Assembly: GCA_945897885.1 (NCBI GenBank)
Contig: CAMDGU010000031.1
Coordinates: 1-34,572, forward strand
Direction of reading: 5' to 3'
Length of the DNA stretch: 34,572 bases
From: Chitinophaga pinensis
GTDB taxonomy: Bacteria; Bacteroidota; Bacteroidia; NS11-12g; UBA9320
The notes under the pieces were generated by a model. That model was not told the origin of the DNA. It ran no database searches and saw only the letters and a list, made by a program, of their open reading frames with translations. Made by a program: the position numbers and the translations under genes. This document shows positions 22,608 through 31,523 of this stretch, piece after piece; the stretch's first letter is position 1; each line of letters starts with the position of its first letter.

Positions 22608-23945
22608 TTATTTCAACTCGAAAGTTTCCATAAATTTGGTAGTAAAATTACCTTCCACAAAATCTTTATTATTCATTAACTGAATTTGAAGCGGGATAGT
22701 AGTTTTTATACCTTCAATGATAAACTCATCCAAAGCACGACGCATTTTTACAATACACTCATCGCGGGTTTGAGCCACAACAATAAGTTTGGCTATCATG
22801 CTATCATAGTTTGGCGGAATGGAATATCCGGCGTAGATGTGAGTATCTACCCTAACTCCATGTCCACCCGGCTTATGCAACGAAGTTATTTTTCCGGGAC
22901 AAGGAGCAAAGTTTTTATAAGGGTCTTCAGCATTTATCCTACATTCAATGCAGTGCATTTGTGGGTAATGATTTTTACCTGAAATAGGAACACCTGCTGC
23001 TATTAATATTTGTTCTTTTATAAGGTCATAATTTATTACTTCTTCCGTTACTGGATGTTCCACCTGAATCCGGGTGTTCATTTCCATGAAGTAAAAATTA
23101 CGGTGCTTGTCTACCAAAAATTCAATCGTACCAACTCCTTCATAAGCAATAGAGGCAGCAGCCTTTACAGCTGCATCTCCCATCCTTTCACGCAATTCAT
23201 CGGTCATAAATGGAGAAGGGCATTCTTCAATCAGCTTTTGATGACGACGTTGGATACTGCAATCTCTCTCGCTTAAGTGACAAACTTTTCCATATTGGTC
23301 ACCGGCTATTTGAATTTCGATATGCCTTGGTTCTTCAATGTATTTTTCTAAATACATACCATCATTGCCAAAAGCAGCTTTTGATTCGGTTTGTGCTGAT
23401 TCAAAAGCAGGCTGCATTTCTTCATCTTTCCACACAATTCGCATTCCTCGTCCACCTCCACCTGCTGTTGCCTTTAGTATTACAGGGTATCCAATTTCAT
23501 TGGCTATTTTTATTCCTTCTTTAATATCTGTAAGCAATCCATCACTACCTGGCACAATAGGCACACCCGCTTTTTTCATGGTGTCCTTAGCATTACTCTT
23601 ATCACCCATAGAATTAATCATTTCAGGTGAGGCTCCTATAAATTTAATATTATGCTGGCGACATAGTTCCGAAAATTTAGCGTTTTCACTTAAAAAACCA
23701 TAACCCGGATGAATAGCATCGGCATTGGTAATTTCAGCTGCTGCTAAAATATTTGGCATGCTAAGGTAGCTAAGCGTGCTGGATGGTGGGCCAATACAAA
23801 CTGCCTCATCTGCAAAACGAACATGTAAACTTTCCTTATCTGCTGTGGAGTAAACGGCCACAGTTTTAATACCCATTTCTTTGCAGGTACGAATTATTCT
23901 TAATGCTATTTCGCCTCGATTCGCTATTAATATTTTTTTAAACAT
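22608..23945 (-). CDS. accC: Acetyl-CoA carboxylase biotin carboxylase subunit
   Basis: A 445-residue ATP-grasp enzyme that carboxylates biotin on AccB with ATP and bicarbonate, the first half of the malonyl-CoA step of fatty acid synthesis. It begins [20 protein letters not shown], carries the ATP loop [17 protein letters not shown] (~159-175), [19 protein letters not shown], the catalytic [13 protein letters not shown] stretch (~286-298) and the C-terminal barrel. Length is as in E. coli (449). It follows accB on the same strand after a 106-bp gap that holds a palindromic repeat, an unusually long gap for this pair. Pyruvate or propionyl-CoA carboxylase subunits are less likely because accB is adjacent and both are of normal AccB/AccC size. 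Confidence 0.93.
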   Translation of the reverse strand: MFKKILIANRGEIALRIIRTCKEMGIKTVAVYSTADKESLHVRFADEAVCIGPPSSTLSYLSMPNILAAAEITNADAIHPGYGFLSENAKFSELCRQHNIKFIGASPEMINSMGDKSNAKDTMKKAGVPIVPGSDGLLTDIKEGIKIANEIGYPVILKATAGGGGRGMRIVWKDEEMQPAFESAQTESKAAFGNDGMYLEKYIEEPRHIEIQIAGDQYGKVCHLSERDCSIQRRHQKLIEECPSPFMTDELRERMGDAAVKAAASIAYEGVGTIEFLVDKHRNFYFMEMNTRIQVEHPVTEEVINYDLIKEQILIAAGVPISGKNHYPQMHCIECRINAEDPYKNFAPCPGKITSLHKPGGHGVRVDTHIYAGYSIPPNYDSMIAKLIVVAQTRDECIVKMRRALDEFIIEGIKTTIPLQIQLMNNKDFVEGNFTTKFMETFELK

Positions 23946-23984
23946 TCTTTTAATTTGAAAATTTGAAGATTTGAAGATTTCATT

Positions 23985-24042
23985 GTCATTCCGACGGAGG
24001 AGGCATCTATATAGAATGAGATGCTTCGTTCCTCAGCATGAC
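23985..24042. repeat. REP-like imperfect palindrome between accB and accC
   Basis: The segment opens GTCATTCCGACGGAGGAGGC and closes GATGCTTCGTTCCTCAGCAT-GAC. The arms are imperfect reverse complements over about 24 bases around an AT-rich centre. Palindromes with GTCATTCCGA / TCGGAATGAC-like ends and a GAAGCGAGG-type core are dispersed intergenic repeats in Bacteroidota and several other phyla. Between two operon partners it would form a strong mRNA hairpin. Confidence 0.7.
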
Positions 24043-24051
24043 ACAAGCAAA

Positions 24052-24534
24052 TCAACTTGGATCTACTAAAAATAATGGTTGATCATATTCAACTGGTGAA
24101 GCATCATCTACCAAAACCTTTACTATTTTACCTTTTATTTCACATTCAATTTCATTGAACAATTTCATCGCTTCAATAATGCAAAGCGTATCACCGGGAG
24201 CTACCATATCACCAACATTTACAAATTGTGGTTTATCAGGACCAGCACTTCTATAAAAAGTGCCTATCATTGGTGATTTTACTTCAACTAGTTTTGAACT
24301 TACAACCGGCTCTGCTGCTGGCTGAGCTGCTTCAGCAGCCGGAGCAGCCTCAACACGAGGTGCTGATGCCACAGGAGCATGGTGAATAACAGAAGGTTGA
24401 GAGGCCATAACTACTTCTGTAGTTTTTGCGTTCTTCTTTATGTTAAGTTTAAAATCTTTGCGTTCAATACTTACTTCATCAACTCCTGATGAAGAAATGA
24501 AACGAATGAGTGCTTGAATGTCTTTTAAATCCAT
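24052..24534 (-). CDS. accB: Acetyl-CoA carboxylase biotin carboxyl carrier protein
   Basis: A 160-residue carrier of biotin for AccC and the carboxyltransferase. The N-terminal part (MDLKDIQALIRFISSSGVDE) is the AccB helical region, followed by an Ala/Pro-rich flexible linker (about 50-78) and the biotinyl domain (81-160). The biotinylated lysine is K124 in CIIEAMKLFNEIE, with the thumb region MIGTFYRSAGPDKPQFVNVG that marks AccB of fatty acid synthesis. It is divergent from guaB and first of the accB-accC unit. A -7 box (TAATTTCG on the minus strand) lies 23 bases before the ATG. Confidence 0.94.
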   Translation of the reverse strand: MDLKDIQALIRFISSSGVDEVSIERKDFKLNIKKNAKTTEVVMASQPSVIHHAPVASAPRVEAAPAAEAAQPAAEPVVSSKLVEVKSPMIGTFYRSAGPDKPQFVNVGDMVAPGDTLCIIEAMKLFNEIECEIKGKIVKVLVDDASPVEYDQPLFLVDPS

Positions 24535-24557
24535 ATTTTTTGAATTAATACAATTGG

Positions 24558-24565
24558 CGAAATTA
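24558..24565 (-). promoter_or_regulatory. -7 box of accB
   Basis: The minus strand reads TAATTTCG, one mismatch from TAnnTTTG, 23 bases before the accB ATG. Confidence 0.4.
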
Positions 24566-24606
24566 AGGCAAAAAATGAGAAAAGTATGATATTATTGCTT
24601 AAAAAA

Positions 24607-24663
24607 GCTAATTTTTAACCATTTAAGGCTAATTTTTGGACCATAATTATATTTTTGGACCAT
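24607..24663. repeat. Three phased direct repeats between accB and guaB
   Basis: ATTTTTGGACCAT occurs at 24632-24644 and 24651-24663, and a related ATTTTTAACCAT at 24611-24622; the first two units are also preceded by GCTA. Spacing is 21 and 19 bases, close to two helical turns. The array is 60-110 bp upstream of the guaB promoter and 75-130 bp from the accB start, a typical place for regulator sites. No regulator is known to me for this sequence. Confidence 0.55.
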
Positions 24664-24695
24664 GTTAAATCTGTTTAGATATTTAAATTTTACAA

Positions 24696-24726
24696 TTTGT
24701 TTTCATCAACAATCCCTTTAACTTTG
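24696..24726 (+). promoter_or_regulatory. guaB promoter (-33 and -7 boxes)
   Basis: TTTG at 24696-24699 and TAACTTTG at 24719-24726 are full matches to the Bacteroidota -33 and -7 elements with 19 bases between them. The transcript should start near 24731, about 32 nt before the guaB ATG. This is the best promoter in the window. Confidence 0.75.
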
Positions 24727-24762
24727 CACCGCAAATAATTACCTCTAAATAATTTATTTGCA

Positions 24763-26235
24763 ATGTCGAATTCACTCTCTAATAAAATCCTTTACGAAGG
24801 TCTCGCTTTTGATGATGTTCTTGTACTACCGCGGTATTCCGAAGTTTTACCCCGCGAAGTAACTACTCGAACTAAGCTTACCCGTAATCTCGAAATTAAC
24901 GTACCTATTCTTAGCGCTGCTATGGATACTGTTACCGAAGGACGAATGGCAATAAGCATGGCTCGTGCCGGGGGCATTGGTTTTATTCATAAAAATATGA
25001 CCATAGAACGCCAAGCCGCCGAAGTAAAAAAGGTTAAGCGTTCAGAAAGTGGTATGATTAAAGACCCTGTTACGCTTAGAATTTCAGCCACACTGAGTGA
25101 AGCTATGGCGGCAATGAAAGATTACAGGATTGGTGGAATTCCTATTATTGATAATGATGGAAAACTGGTTGGGATATTAACCAATCGCGACCTTCGTTTT
25201 CAAACGGATATGAGCCGCTCGGTAGATGAAGTGATGACCAAACATAATTTAATTACCGCTGAAGTTGGAACAGATTTGCAAAAAGCTATGGAAATTTTGC
25301 AACAACACCGTATTGAAAAACTTCCGGTTATTGATAAAGATGGTTTTTTAAAAGGTTTGATAACCTACCGCGATATTCAGAATGTAAAAAATCACCCGTT
25401 TGCCTGTAAAGATAAATTTGGGCGACTGATGGTTGGTGCTGCTGTTGGTATTACTTCTGATACTCTTGAAAGAGTAAAAGCCTTAGTGGCTCAAGATATT
25501 GACGTTATTACCCTTGACACCGCTCATGGCCATAGTAAAGGGGTAATTAATGAACTAAAAAAAATAAAACAACATTACCCCGATTTGCAAATTGTGGTAG
25601 GAAATATAGCTACAGGTGATGCGGCCAAAGCCTTGGTAGAAGTTGGAGCTGATGCTGTTAAAGTTGGTGTTGGACCGGGTTCTATTTGTACCACTCGTAT
25701 AATTGCAGGTATTGGTGTTCCGCAACTTTCAGCAGTTATTGAATGTGCTGCTGCCATTAAAGGAAGCGGTGTTCCTGTGATAAGCGACGGAGGAATTCGT
25801 TACAGTGGCGACATTGTAAAAGCTATAGTAGCAGGTGCTGATAGTATTATGGCAGGTTCATTATTTGCGGGAACCGATGAATCTCCGGGAGAAACAATAA
25901 TTTATGAAGGCCGAAAAGTAAAATCATACCGGGGAATGGGTTCTATTGACGCGATGAAAGATGGTTCTAAAGACCGCTATTTTCAGGATGCAGAAGAGGA
26001 AATTGCTAAATTAGTACCTGAAGGCATTGTTGGTATGGTGCCTTTTAAAGGTCAATTATCAGAGGTAATGTATCAATACATTGGCGGATTAAGAGCAGGT
26101 ATGGGATACTGCGGTGCAAGAACGATTGAGGAATTAAAAACGGCCATGTTTACCAAAATTACGTCTTCAGGTATTCGTGAAAGCCACCCGCACGATGTTA
26201 CTATTACCCAGGAAGCCCCAAATTACTCACGATAA
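24763..26235 (+). CDS. guaB: IMP dehydrogenase
   Basis: A 490-residue enzyme that oxidises IMP to XMP with NAD+, the committed step of GMP synthesis. Seen: N-terminal YEGLAFDDVLVLPRYSEVLP, two CBS domains inserted at about 95-205 (VDEVMTKHNLIT marks the second), catalytic C309 in GPGSICTTRIIAG, the IMP-binding ISDGGIRYSGDI and MAGSLFAGTDESPGE, the flap YRGMGSIDAM, and the C-terminal GGLRAGMGYCG. Length matches bacterial IMPDH (488 in E. coli). It stands alone behind a consensus promoter and converges, with 7 bp between stops, on a methyltransferase gene. Three phased repeats upstream suggest specific regulation. Confidence 0.96.
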   Translation: MSNSLSNKILYEGLAFDDVLVLPRYSEVLPREVTTRTKLTRNLEINVPILSAAMDTVTEGRMAISMARAGGIGFIHKNMTIERQAAEVKKVKRSESGMIKDPVTLRISATLSEAMAAMKDYRIGGIPIIDNDGKLVGILTNRDLRFQTDMSRSVDEVMTKHNLITAEVGTDLQKAMEILQQHRIEKLPVIDKDGFLKGLITYRDIQNVKNHPFACKDKFGRLMVGAAVGITSDTLERVKALVAQDIDVITLDTAHGHSKGVINELKKIKQHYPDLQIVVGNIATGDAAKALVEVGADAVKVGVGPGSICTTRIIAGIGVPQLSAVIECAAAIKGSGVPVISDGGIRYSGDIVKAIVAGADSIMAGSLFAGTDESPGETIIYEGRKVKSYRGMGSIDAMKDGSKDRYFQDAEEEIAKLVPEGIVGMVPFKGQLSEVMYQYIGGLRAGMGYCGARTIEELKTAMFTKITSSGIRESHPHDVTITQEAPNYSR

Positions 26236-26242
26236 AATTTCG

Positions 26243-27274
26243 TTAGTAATTCTTAGGAACTGAAACCATTATAATAGCCGGCGAAATAAGTTTTGCCATT
26301 TTACCCGAATTTTTAATAAATAGATTTAAAAATTTTAAAGCAATTCGCTTTAACCCCTTATTTCGCCATTCATCATAGGGTGCAAAGTGCCATTGGGTTT
26401 TGTAATCATATTCTTCAACAAATGATTCATACTGCTCAAAACTCAATAAATGCTCCGTCCAATTGCCATTTGATGGGTCGGAAGTATTGGTTGGATGCTT
26501 TGGCAATGCAGGTAATTTTTCGGTTAGCAAGTAATCTTCAACATCTTTTTTTATATCCAAAAATATTTTCCCCCGGGTAATGGCCGCCAAAACTTCTTTT
26601 CTACTGGCTGATAAATTTGGGAAATTTTTAGTTATAAAATCCAAACGCATTTTATAAAAAGATTCAACAGAATCCCCCGGTTTAAACTGATTGCTATTTC
26701 CGTCCCATTCATCAAGTTTATGGATTTTTTTAAAATATTTCTTCTTAAAAATATTATAACTGTTAGCCGAAGTATTGTGAACTAAAATAGCATTTCTAAA
26801 ATTTTCGGCACATTGCTTAAAAAAAAGTGCAGGATTGTAAATATGCTCTATTACATCTCTGCTCACAATTAAATCAATCCTATTTTTATATTTTCTTGAT
26901 ATCTCATCACTACTTCCACACACAATATCGTCGGTTTTTAATTTTAAAGTAGTTGAAATCACCTCAAAATCCCGGCAACTTTGCTCGAAAGTATCTGAAT
27001 AAATCACTTTTCCAAATCCCAACCATTTGGCCAACAAACTTATTATACCGGTGCCACCACCTATTTCAACTACACTTAATTTTTCAATCGTTTTATCCGA
27101 TTTATTTAACCCCAATTCTAAAATTTGCCAAGCTAGATTTACCGAATAGGTTAAACTTTCAAGATGCTTTTTTAAGTAAATTTTATTGTAATCAGAAACA
27201 TCCAATTCATCAACATTCAGTAACTCTAAATGCTTGATAAATTCACGTTTTTTATGCTCGTCTAGTCGGTACAT
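26243..27274 (-). CDS. Class I SAM-dependent methyltransferase, unknown substrate
   Basis: A 343-residue protein. The methyltransferase core lies at ~65-165 with motif I LSVVEIGGGTGIISLLAKWL, then VIYSDTF and the LIVSRDVIEHIYNPALFFKQ stretch. After it comes a long C-terminal part (~170-343), rich in Lys and aromatic residues, that I do not recognise; it ends with a hydrophobic segment (GKMAKLISPAIIMVSV). Methyltransferases with this architecture occur in surface polysaccharide clusters, but no such genes adjoin it here. Its start overlaps the end of the thiamine pyrophosphokinase gene by 13 bp, so the two form one transcript. Confidence 0.78.
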   Translation of the reverse strand: MYRLDEHKKREFIKHLELLNVDELDVSDYNKIYLKKHLESLTYSVNLAWQILELGLNKSDKTIEKLSVVEIGGGTGIISLLAKWLGFGKVIYSDTFEQSCRDFEVISTTLKLKTDDIVCGSSDEISRKYKNRIDLIVSRDVIEHIYNPALFFKQCAENFRNAILVHNTSANSYNIFKKKYFKKIHKLDEWDGNSNQFKPGDSVESFYKMRLDFITKNFPNLSASRKEVLAAITRGKIFLDIKKDVEDYLLTEKLPALPKHPTNTSDPSNGNWTEHLLSFEQYESFVEEYDYKTQWHFAPYDEWRNKGLKRIALKFLNLFIKNSGKMAKLISPAIIMVSVPKNY

Positions 27275-27924
27275 TCCATTAGCAATAAAATACCCTCGCT
27301 ATAATTTATCTCTACAATTCCGGCTTCTGTGCTTTCGTTACTGGATCCGGATCGATTTACAATTGACAAGGTATCATTATTCAAATCATATTTTAAACCT
27401 TTAGAATTTATTCCGTTCACTTCGCCCAAGGCAAACAAAGAAAGAACCTGCCCCTTGGTGTAGTATTTTTTAAAATTATGAGGCAATACAAAAATTTTTG
27501 AGTGATTATCTAAAATTACCGCATTTATGGTATTAACGTATTTACCTAATGTACAAATATTATTAAAGGTATGATCCATCCTTAAGCCGGTAGCCCAAAC
27601 AATATTTACAGCCTTATGGCCTTTAGTTATTAAAAAATCTAAAGCTTTTTCAAGATCGGTTTTATCCTGATTGGGGGTATGGACTATTTCAATATCCGGT
27701 TGGCTGGGAAATAATTCCTGATTGGCTTCCAATCTATCAAAATCGCCTAACAGAACATCAAACTTAATACCCAAACTCATTACCCTATCCAGTGCACCAT
27801 CTAGCACTATCACATAAGGACTCCACTCCAGCAACTGCCCCAATAACGACTCATCGCAAGGAAGGCCATTAGCAATTATAAGTGCAGGTTCCTGATTTTC
27901 TTTTACAAAATGGTGAGACGACAT
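27262..27924 (-). CDS. thiN: Thiamine pyrophosphokinase
   Basis: A 220-residue cytoplasmic enzyme that makes thiamine diphosphate directly from thiamine and ATP (salvage route). Seen: ALIIANGLPCDESLL, VIVLDGALDRVM, the metal/ATP-binding DVLLGDFDRLE, TPNQDKTDLEKALDF, the substrate-binding GLRMDHTFNNICTLGKY, and the C-terminal beta domain with SIVNRSGSSNES, where a Ser-rich loop touches thiamine in the family. Length is normal. It is the first gene of a unit with a methyltransferase. Neither a TPP riboswitch nor other thi genes are visible nearby. Confidence 0.92.
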   Translation of the reverse strand: MSSHHFVKENQEPALIIANGLPCDESLLGQLLEWSPYVIVLDGALDRVMSLGIKFDVLLGDFDRLEANQELFPSQPDIEIVHTPNQDKTDLEKALDFLITKGHKAVNIVWATGLRMDHTFNNICTLGKYVNTINAVILDNHSKIFVLPHNFKKYYTKGQVLSLFALGEVNGINSKGLKYDLNNDTLSIVNRSGSSNESTEAGIVEINYSEGILLLMECTD

Positions 27925-27942
27925 TCAAGCTATTGTTGGCGG

Positions 27943-27950
27943 CAAAAATA
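27943..27950 (-). promoter_or_regulatory. -7 box of thiN
   Basis: The minus strand reads TATTTTTG, an exact match, 18 bases before the ATG at 27924. Confidence 0.5.
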
Positions 27951-28103
27951 CCTGATTAAAATGAGTTGATTGTGTAAATACCTTTTTTGAATCAATGCAA
28001 GGATACATAGATCATAAAATTAGAGTCATATAAATCTATATAAATTTACAATTAGGTTGTATCCTTCAAATTTTTAAATGATTTTTACAAACCCAAAAAA
28101 TAA

Positions 28104-30173
28104 ATGAACAAAACAGTAAGTTCTAAAATTTTAATGCCTTTGCTAATGGCAAGCCTACTATGGGGTTGCAAACGCGACCTGGAAACCACATGGGATGCCG
28201 AATATGCAACTCCTGTGGCTCATGCTGAAATGGATTTAGGCGACTTGATTGGCGACAGTCTTTTAGTAAAAAAAGGAGATAACAGCCTTGATTTGGTTTA
28301 CGATTATCAACTGGCGGTTGATAGCATAGACCGATATCTGGCAGTGCCTGATACCCTGCAAAGCAAGTCGGTTACTCTTGCCAAAATTGTGCTCGACAAC
28401 AGAACCCTTTCCGATACCATTACTCTTGGCGAAATCTATCCGCTTTCAAAACTTTTGGACGGACAAACCCAAACCCTTCCTGCCTTTGACCAAGATGGGT
28501 CTTACAACAAACAGGAAATTGATGTAACCAAGCAATTTTTCAAACAAGCTAAATTTAAGGAAGGTTTTATTGATATGACCTTGAGCAATGACTTGCCGGT
28601 GGAAGCCGAAAAAATAGTTTTTCAATTGCTTAACAAATTGGATAATGCGGTAATCGTTTACGATTCATTTTTGAATGTATTGCCAAACACGTCTGTTAAA
28701 ACTACAAAATCACTAGCCGGTAAAAAAATAGACGGGGTATTGATAGGCGTAGTAAAACGAATAAAAACCAAAGCAAGTGACAATCCTGTAGTAATTGATT
28801 CAAAAAAAGGGATACGCCTTGATTTGGCCATACGCGATTTGGAAATAGAATATGCTACAGCCATTTTTCCTGCACAAAATTTGGTGGAAGAAAATCAAGA
28901 AGTTCAATACAGCCTTGGCGGAGCTCAAATTACATATATGGAGTTAAACTCAGGCTATGTGGTAATGGAAGTTTTTAGCAATGTTCAGGAAGAAATAATT
29001 TTAGACTATAAAATTCCTAACTCGATGAAAAACTTTGACAAGAGTGACTATGTGAGACAAACGGTTAAAGTACCCCCAGCCCCAAAAGGAAGCTATTCAA
29101 AAGTGATAAAAAAATTCCCATTGGATGGGTATCAGGTTTTTTATAGGGGTAAAAACCCTGATTTACCGCCCTTCAAATACAATACCGTTTATAGCGAATT
29201 TACGGCCCGAATTGAATATTCAGGAATTGAAAGAACCCTTTCATTAAGTGACAGTGTGTATGTACGATTTGGACTTACCGACATAAAACCCAAACTGGCC
29301 ATTGGCGATTTTGGAATTCATTATTTCAATTTTGATGAGAAACAACCAGTTAAATTTTTTGAAAATGTGAAAGGAAATATAAGTTTGGAGGATGTGAAAA
29401 TGGCTCTTGTTTTTAAAAACACTTTTGGTATTCAAGCGGATATTAACGTTGATAATATTACCGGGGTAAATACCCGAACCAACACTTCCGTTAAACTTAT
29501 TTCATCCTCATTGCCCGGTACTTTTTTGGTAGACAGAGCCAAAAATAACCCATTTATACCCTTTGTTTATCCCATTCTTTTTGATAAGTCAAATTCCAAC
29601 TTAAAGCAATTTTTGGAAAACTTACCGGATAGAATTGATTCAAAGTTTGGCATGGAAGTTAGAAAACGCGGGTCGCAAGATTATACCGATTTTGTGTTTG
29701 ATACCAGTAAACTTACCGTTAATCTGCAATTGCAAATGCCGGTTCAGTTTGGCAGTGATGGCCTTGAACTTAGCCAATTGCAAGCCTTTAATTTTATGGG
29801 TTTTAAAAATGCCGACCGAATAAAAAGTGGTGTTTTAAAATTAGATATTTCAAATGGATACCCTTTTGAAGCCACTTGTGATATTGAGTTTTTAGACGAG
29901 CGGGGATTGGTGCTTACCACGCTTTACGAAGCCGGGAAAACTCAAACGGTATTACCAGGCAATATAGATGGAAACGGAATTGTAACCTCTCCTACCCCAT
30001 CGCAATTGTTTGTTGAAATTCCTGCTCCAAAAATGCAGATTATAAAAAATGCAAAAAAAATAAGGATTAAAACAAAATTTGAAACCCCCGGTGGCAACCG
30101 ATACAAAATTTACAGCAATTATAAATTTGGCGTTAAACTAAAAGGAAATTTCGTTTATGAACAAGGCTTTTAA
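28104..30173 (+). CDS. Large lipoprotein of unknown function
   Basis: A 689-residue protein with a lipoprotein signal: hydrophobic segment ILMPLLMASLLWGC and lipidated Cys22, followed by Lys-Arg-Asp, which resembles the charged export signal of Bacteroidota surface lipoproteins. After it the opening LETTWDAEYATPVAHAEMDL recalls a set of Bacteroidota hypotheticals that begin with a comparison of a cysteine-rich lipobox and a TPV/APL segment. The remainder is beta-rich with repeated polar strands and no enzyme motif that I can identify; it may be an adhesin-like or barrel-associated surface protein. It overlaps the start of the beta-barrel gene downstream by 17 bp, so the two products are probably made together and act together at the outer membrane. 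Confidence 0.7.
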   Translation: MNKTVSSKILMPLLMASLLWGCKRDLETTWDAEYATPVAHAEMDLGDLIGDSLLVKKGDNSLDLVYDYQLAVDSIDRYLAVPDTLQSKSVTLAKIVLDNRTLSDTITLGEIYPLSKLLDGQTQTLPAFDQDGSYNKQEIDVTKQFFKQAKFKEGFIDMTLSNDLPVEAEKIVFQLLNKLDNAVIVYDSFLNVLPNTSVKTTKSLAGKKIDGVLIGVVKRIKTKASDNPVVIDSKKGIRLDLAIRDLEIEYATAIFPAQNLVEENQEVQYSLGGAQITYMELNSGYVVMEVFSNVQEEIILDYKIPNSMKNFDKSDYVRQTVKVPPAPKGSYSKVIKKFPLDGYQVFYRGKNPDLPPFKYNTVYSEFTARIEYSGIERTLSLSDSVYVRFGLTDIKPKLAIGDFGIHYFNFDEKQPVKFFENVKGNISLEDVKMALVFKNTFGIQADINVDNITGVNTRTNTSVKLISSSLPGTFLVDRAKNNPFIPFVYPILFDKSNSNLKQFLENLPDRIDSKFGMEVRKRGSQDYTDFVFDTSKLTVNLQLQMPVQFGSDGLELSQLQAFNFMGFKNADRIKSGVLKLDISNGYPFEATCDIEFLDERGLVLTTLYEAGKTQTVLPGNIDGNGIVTSPTPSQLFVEIPAPKMQIIKNAKKIRIKTKFETPGGNRYKIYSNYKFGVKLKGNFVYEQGF

Positions 30174-31413
30174 GCTCGTAGTTGCTTTATTAATTTCGTT
30201 TCAGGGCTTGGCGCAAAATGGGGATTCCACAAAGTGGAACCGTTTTAAAAATCAATTCGACAATCCCTATAAAAATTTTGAAGCTTTTAATTTATTAGGG
30301 TTTCAATCATCAACCTTTATTTCGACCAATCGTATTTCCAATGATTTTATTTACCCCTTTGTATTTGGAAAAAAATTAGAGAAAGATGCCATTGACCATA
30401 ACCTTGAAAATACAAAAAATAAGCGCCTTAGCAGCGAAACCAATCAGGAGCTACGGTTTGTAAACCTTAAAAAAAACGCTTTTAAAACCAAATCACTTAA
30501 TTGGTATGTAAAAGGTGGTGTGCACAGCAGAACCTTTGTAAATGCTACAAATGATGCGGCTAAACTCATCTTTAAAGGCAATACCGAAACCTCAAAATAT
30601 GAGTTTAACGATTGCAGCTATTCCAATTTAAGGCTTAATAAATTTGGTGGCGGCTTATACCACCATGTAGAAAAAACCGCCAAACCGTTTAATCTCACAT
30701 TTGGACTTTTTATTATTCAAGCCCTTAATTATGGCAATGTAAAAACCTACACTAATAATTACTTGCAGGGCAATGAAGATTCGTTTGATATAGGCGTTAA
30801 TTACGATGCGGCATTTGCCAATGCCAAAGCTTTTTCATCCAACGGATTGGGTTTGGGAAGTGAGGTGGTTTTTAACCAAAAAATATCCCCCACCAAAACC
30901 TGGGGATTTAGCCTTCAAAATTTTGGATTTGCCTATTTTAAAAACAATACCACAACTTATACAGCCAATGGCCAATATAAGTTTGATGGTATTTACATAG
31001 CCGAAGTAGGCCGATTAAGCGAAGACGACTATTTTAAAAATAAACTCGATTCCTTTACCAATCCATTAAATAATGTGAAAGAAAACCAGTCGAAACCCAT
31101 CTTAATTGCACCGGTTTCTTTTATTTATTACAACATGCGATTAAATGGAGGATATTACCAGCTTGGCTTGCGGCATTCGGGCACCAAAGCTTTGCCTACG
31201 GCTGAATTCAGGTACTTCACCTTTATAAAACCTTCCTTTATTCTTGGTGTTTCGGCAGGTGTGGTAGGGCAAAATTATTTAAACACCGATATAAGCTGGG
31301 CCATTAGCAAGCAATGGTTTTTTCAAGCAGGGCTTTACCATTTAGAAGCTTTGGCTTTACCAAAAACCTTTGGTGGCCTGGGCGGAAGTTATGGGTTGCA
31401 GTTTGTGTTTTAG
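30157..31413 (+). CDS. Outer membrane beta-barrel protein (DUF5723-like)
   Basis: A 418-residue protein with a cleavable signal (LVVALLISFQGLAQ, residues ~7-20). The mature part consists of amphipathic strands with alternating aromatic residues (GFSLQNFGFAYF, FIYYNMRLNGGYYQLGLRHS, SWAISKQWFFQAGLYHLEA) and ends in GSYGLQFVF with a C-terminal aromatic, as in outer membrane barrels. The whole resembles the DUF5723 family, which often follows lipoproteins like the one upstream. Its ATG lies within the end of the lipoprotein gene (17-bp overlap), which implies coupled translation. The transported or bound molecule is unknown. Confidence 0.72.
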   Translation: MNKAFKLVVALLISFQGLAQNGDSTKWNRFKNQFDNPYKNFEAFNLLGFQSSTFISTNRISNDFIYPFVFGKKLEKDAIDHNLENTKNKRLSSETNQELRFVNLKKNAFKTKSLNWYVKGGVHSRTFVNATNDAAKLIFKGNTETSKYEFNDCSYSNLRLNKFGGGLYHHVEKTAKPFNLTFGLFIIQALNYGNVKTYTNNYLQGNEDSFDIGVNYDAAFANAKAFSSNGLGLGSEVVFNQKISPTKTWGFSLQNFGFAYFKNNTTTYTANGQYKFDGIYIAEVGRLSEDDYFKNKLDSFTNPLNNVKENQSKPILIAPVSFIYYNMRLNGGYYQLGLRHSGTKALPTAEFRYFTFIKPSFILGVSAGVVGQNYLNTDISWAISKQWFFQAGLYHLEALALPKTFGGLGGSYGLQFVF

Positions 31414-31523
31414 GAAAGATATTATTTCCGATTATTGCAAGGGCATCTTGCCAAACCATTATGAAATTTCACTCACCAGAGACTGAGCGACAGCGAACAA
31501 GGAAGCCACAGCAAGCTAGAATA

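Noticed and set aside
31437-31451. Terminator after the beta-barrel gene
   Set aside because: GCAAG-GGCAT-CTTGC is only a 5-bp stem with no T run. It may be chance.
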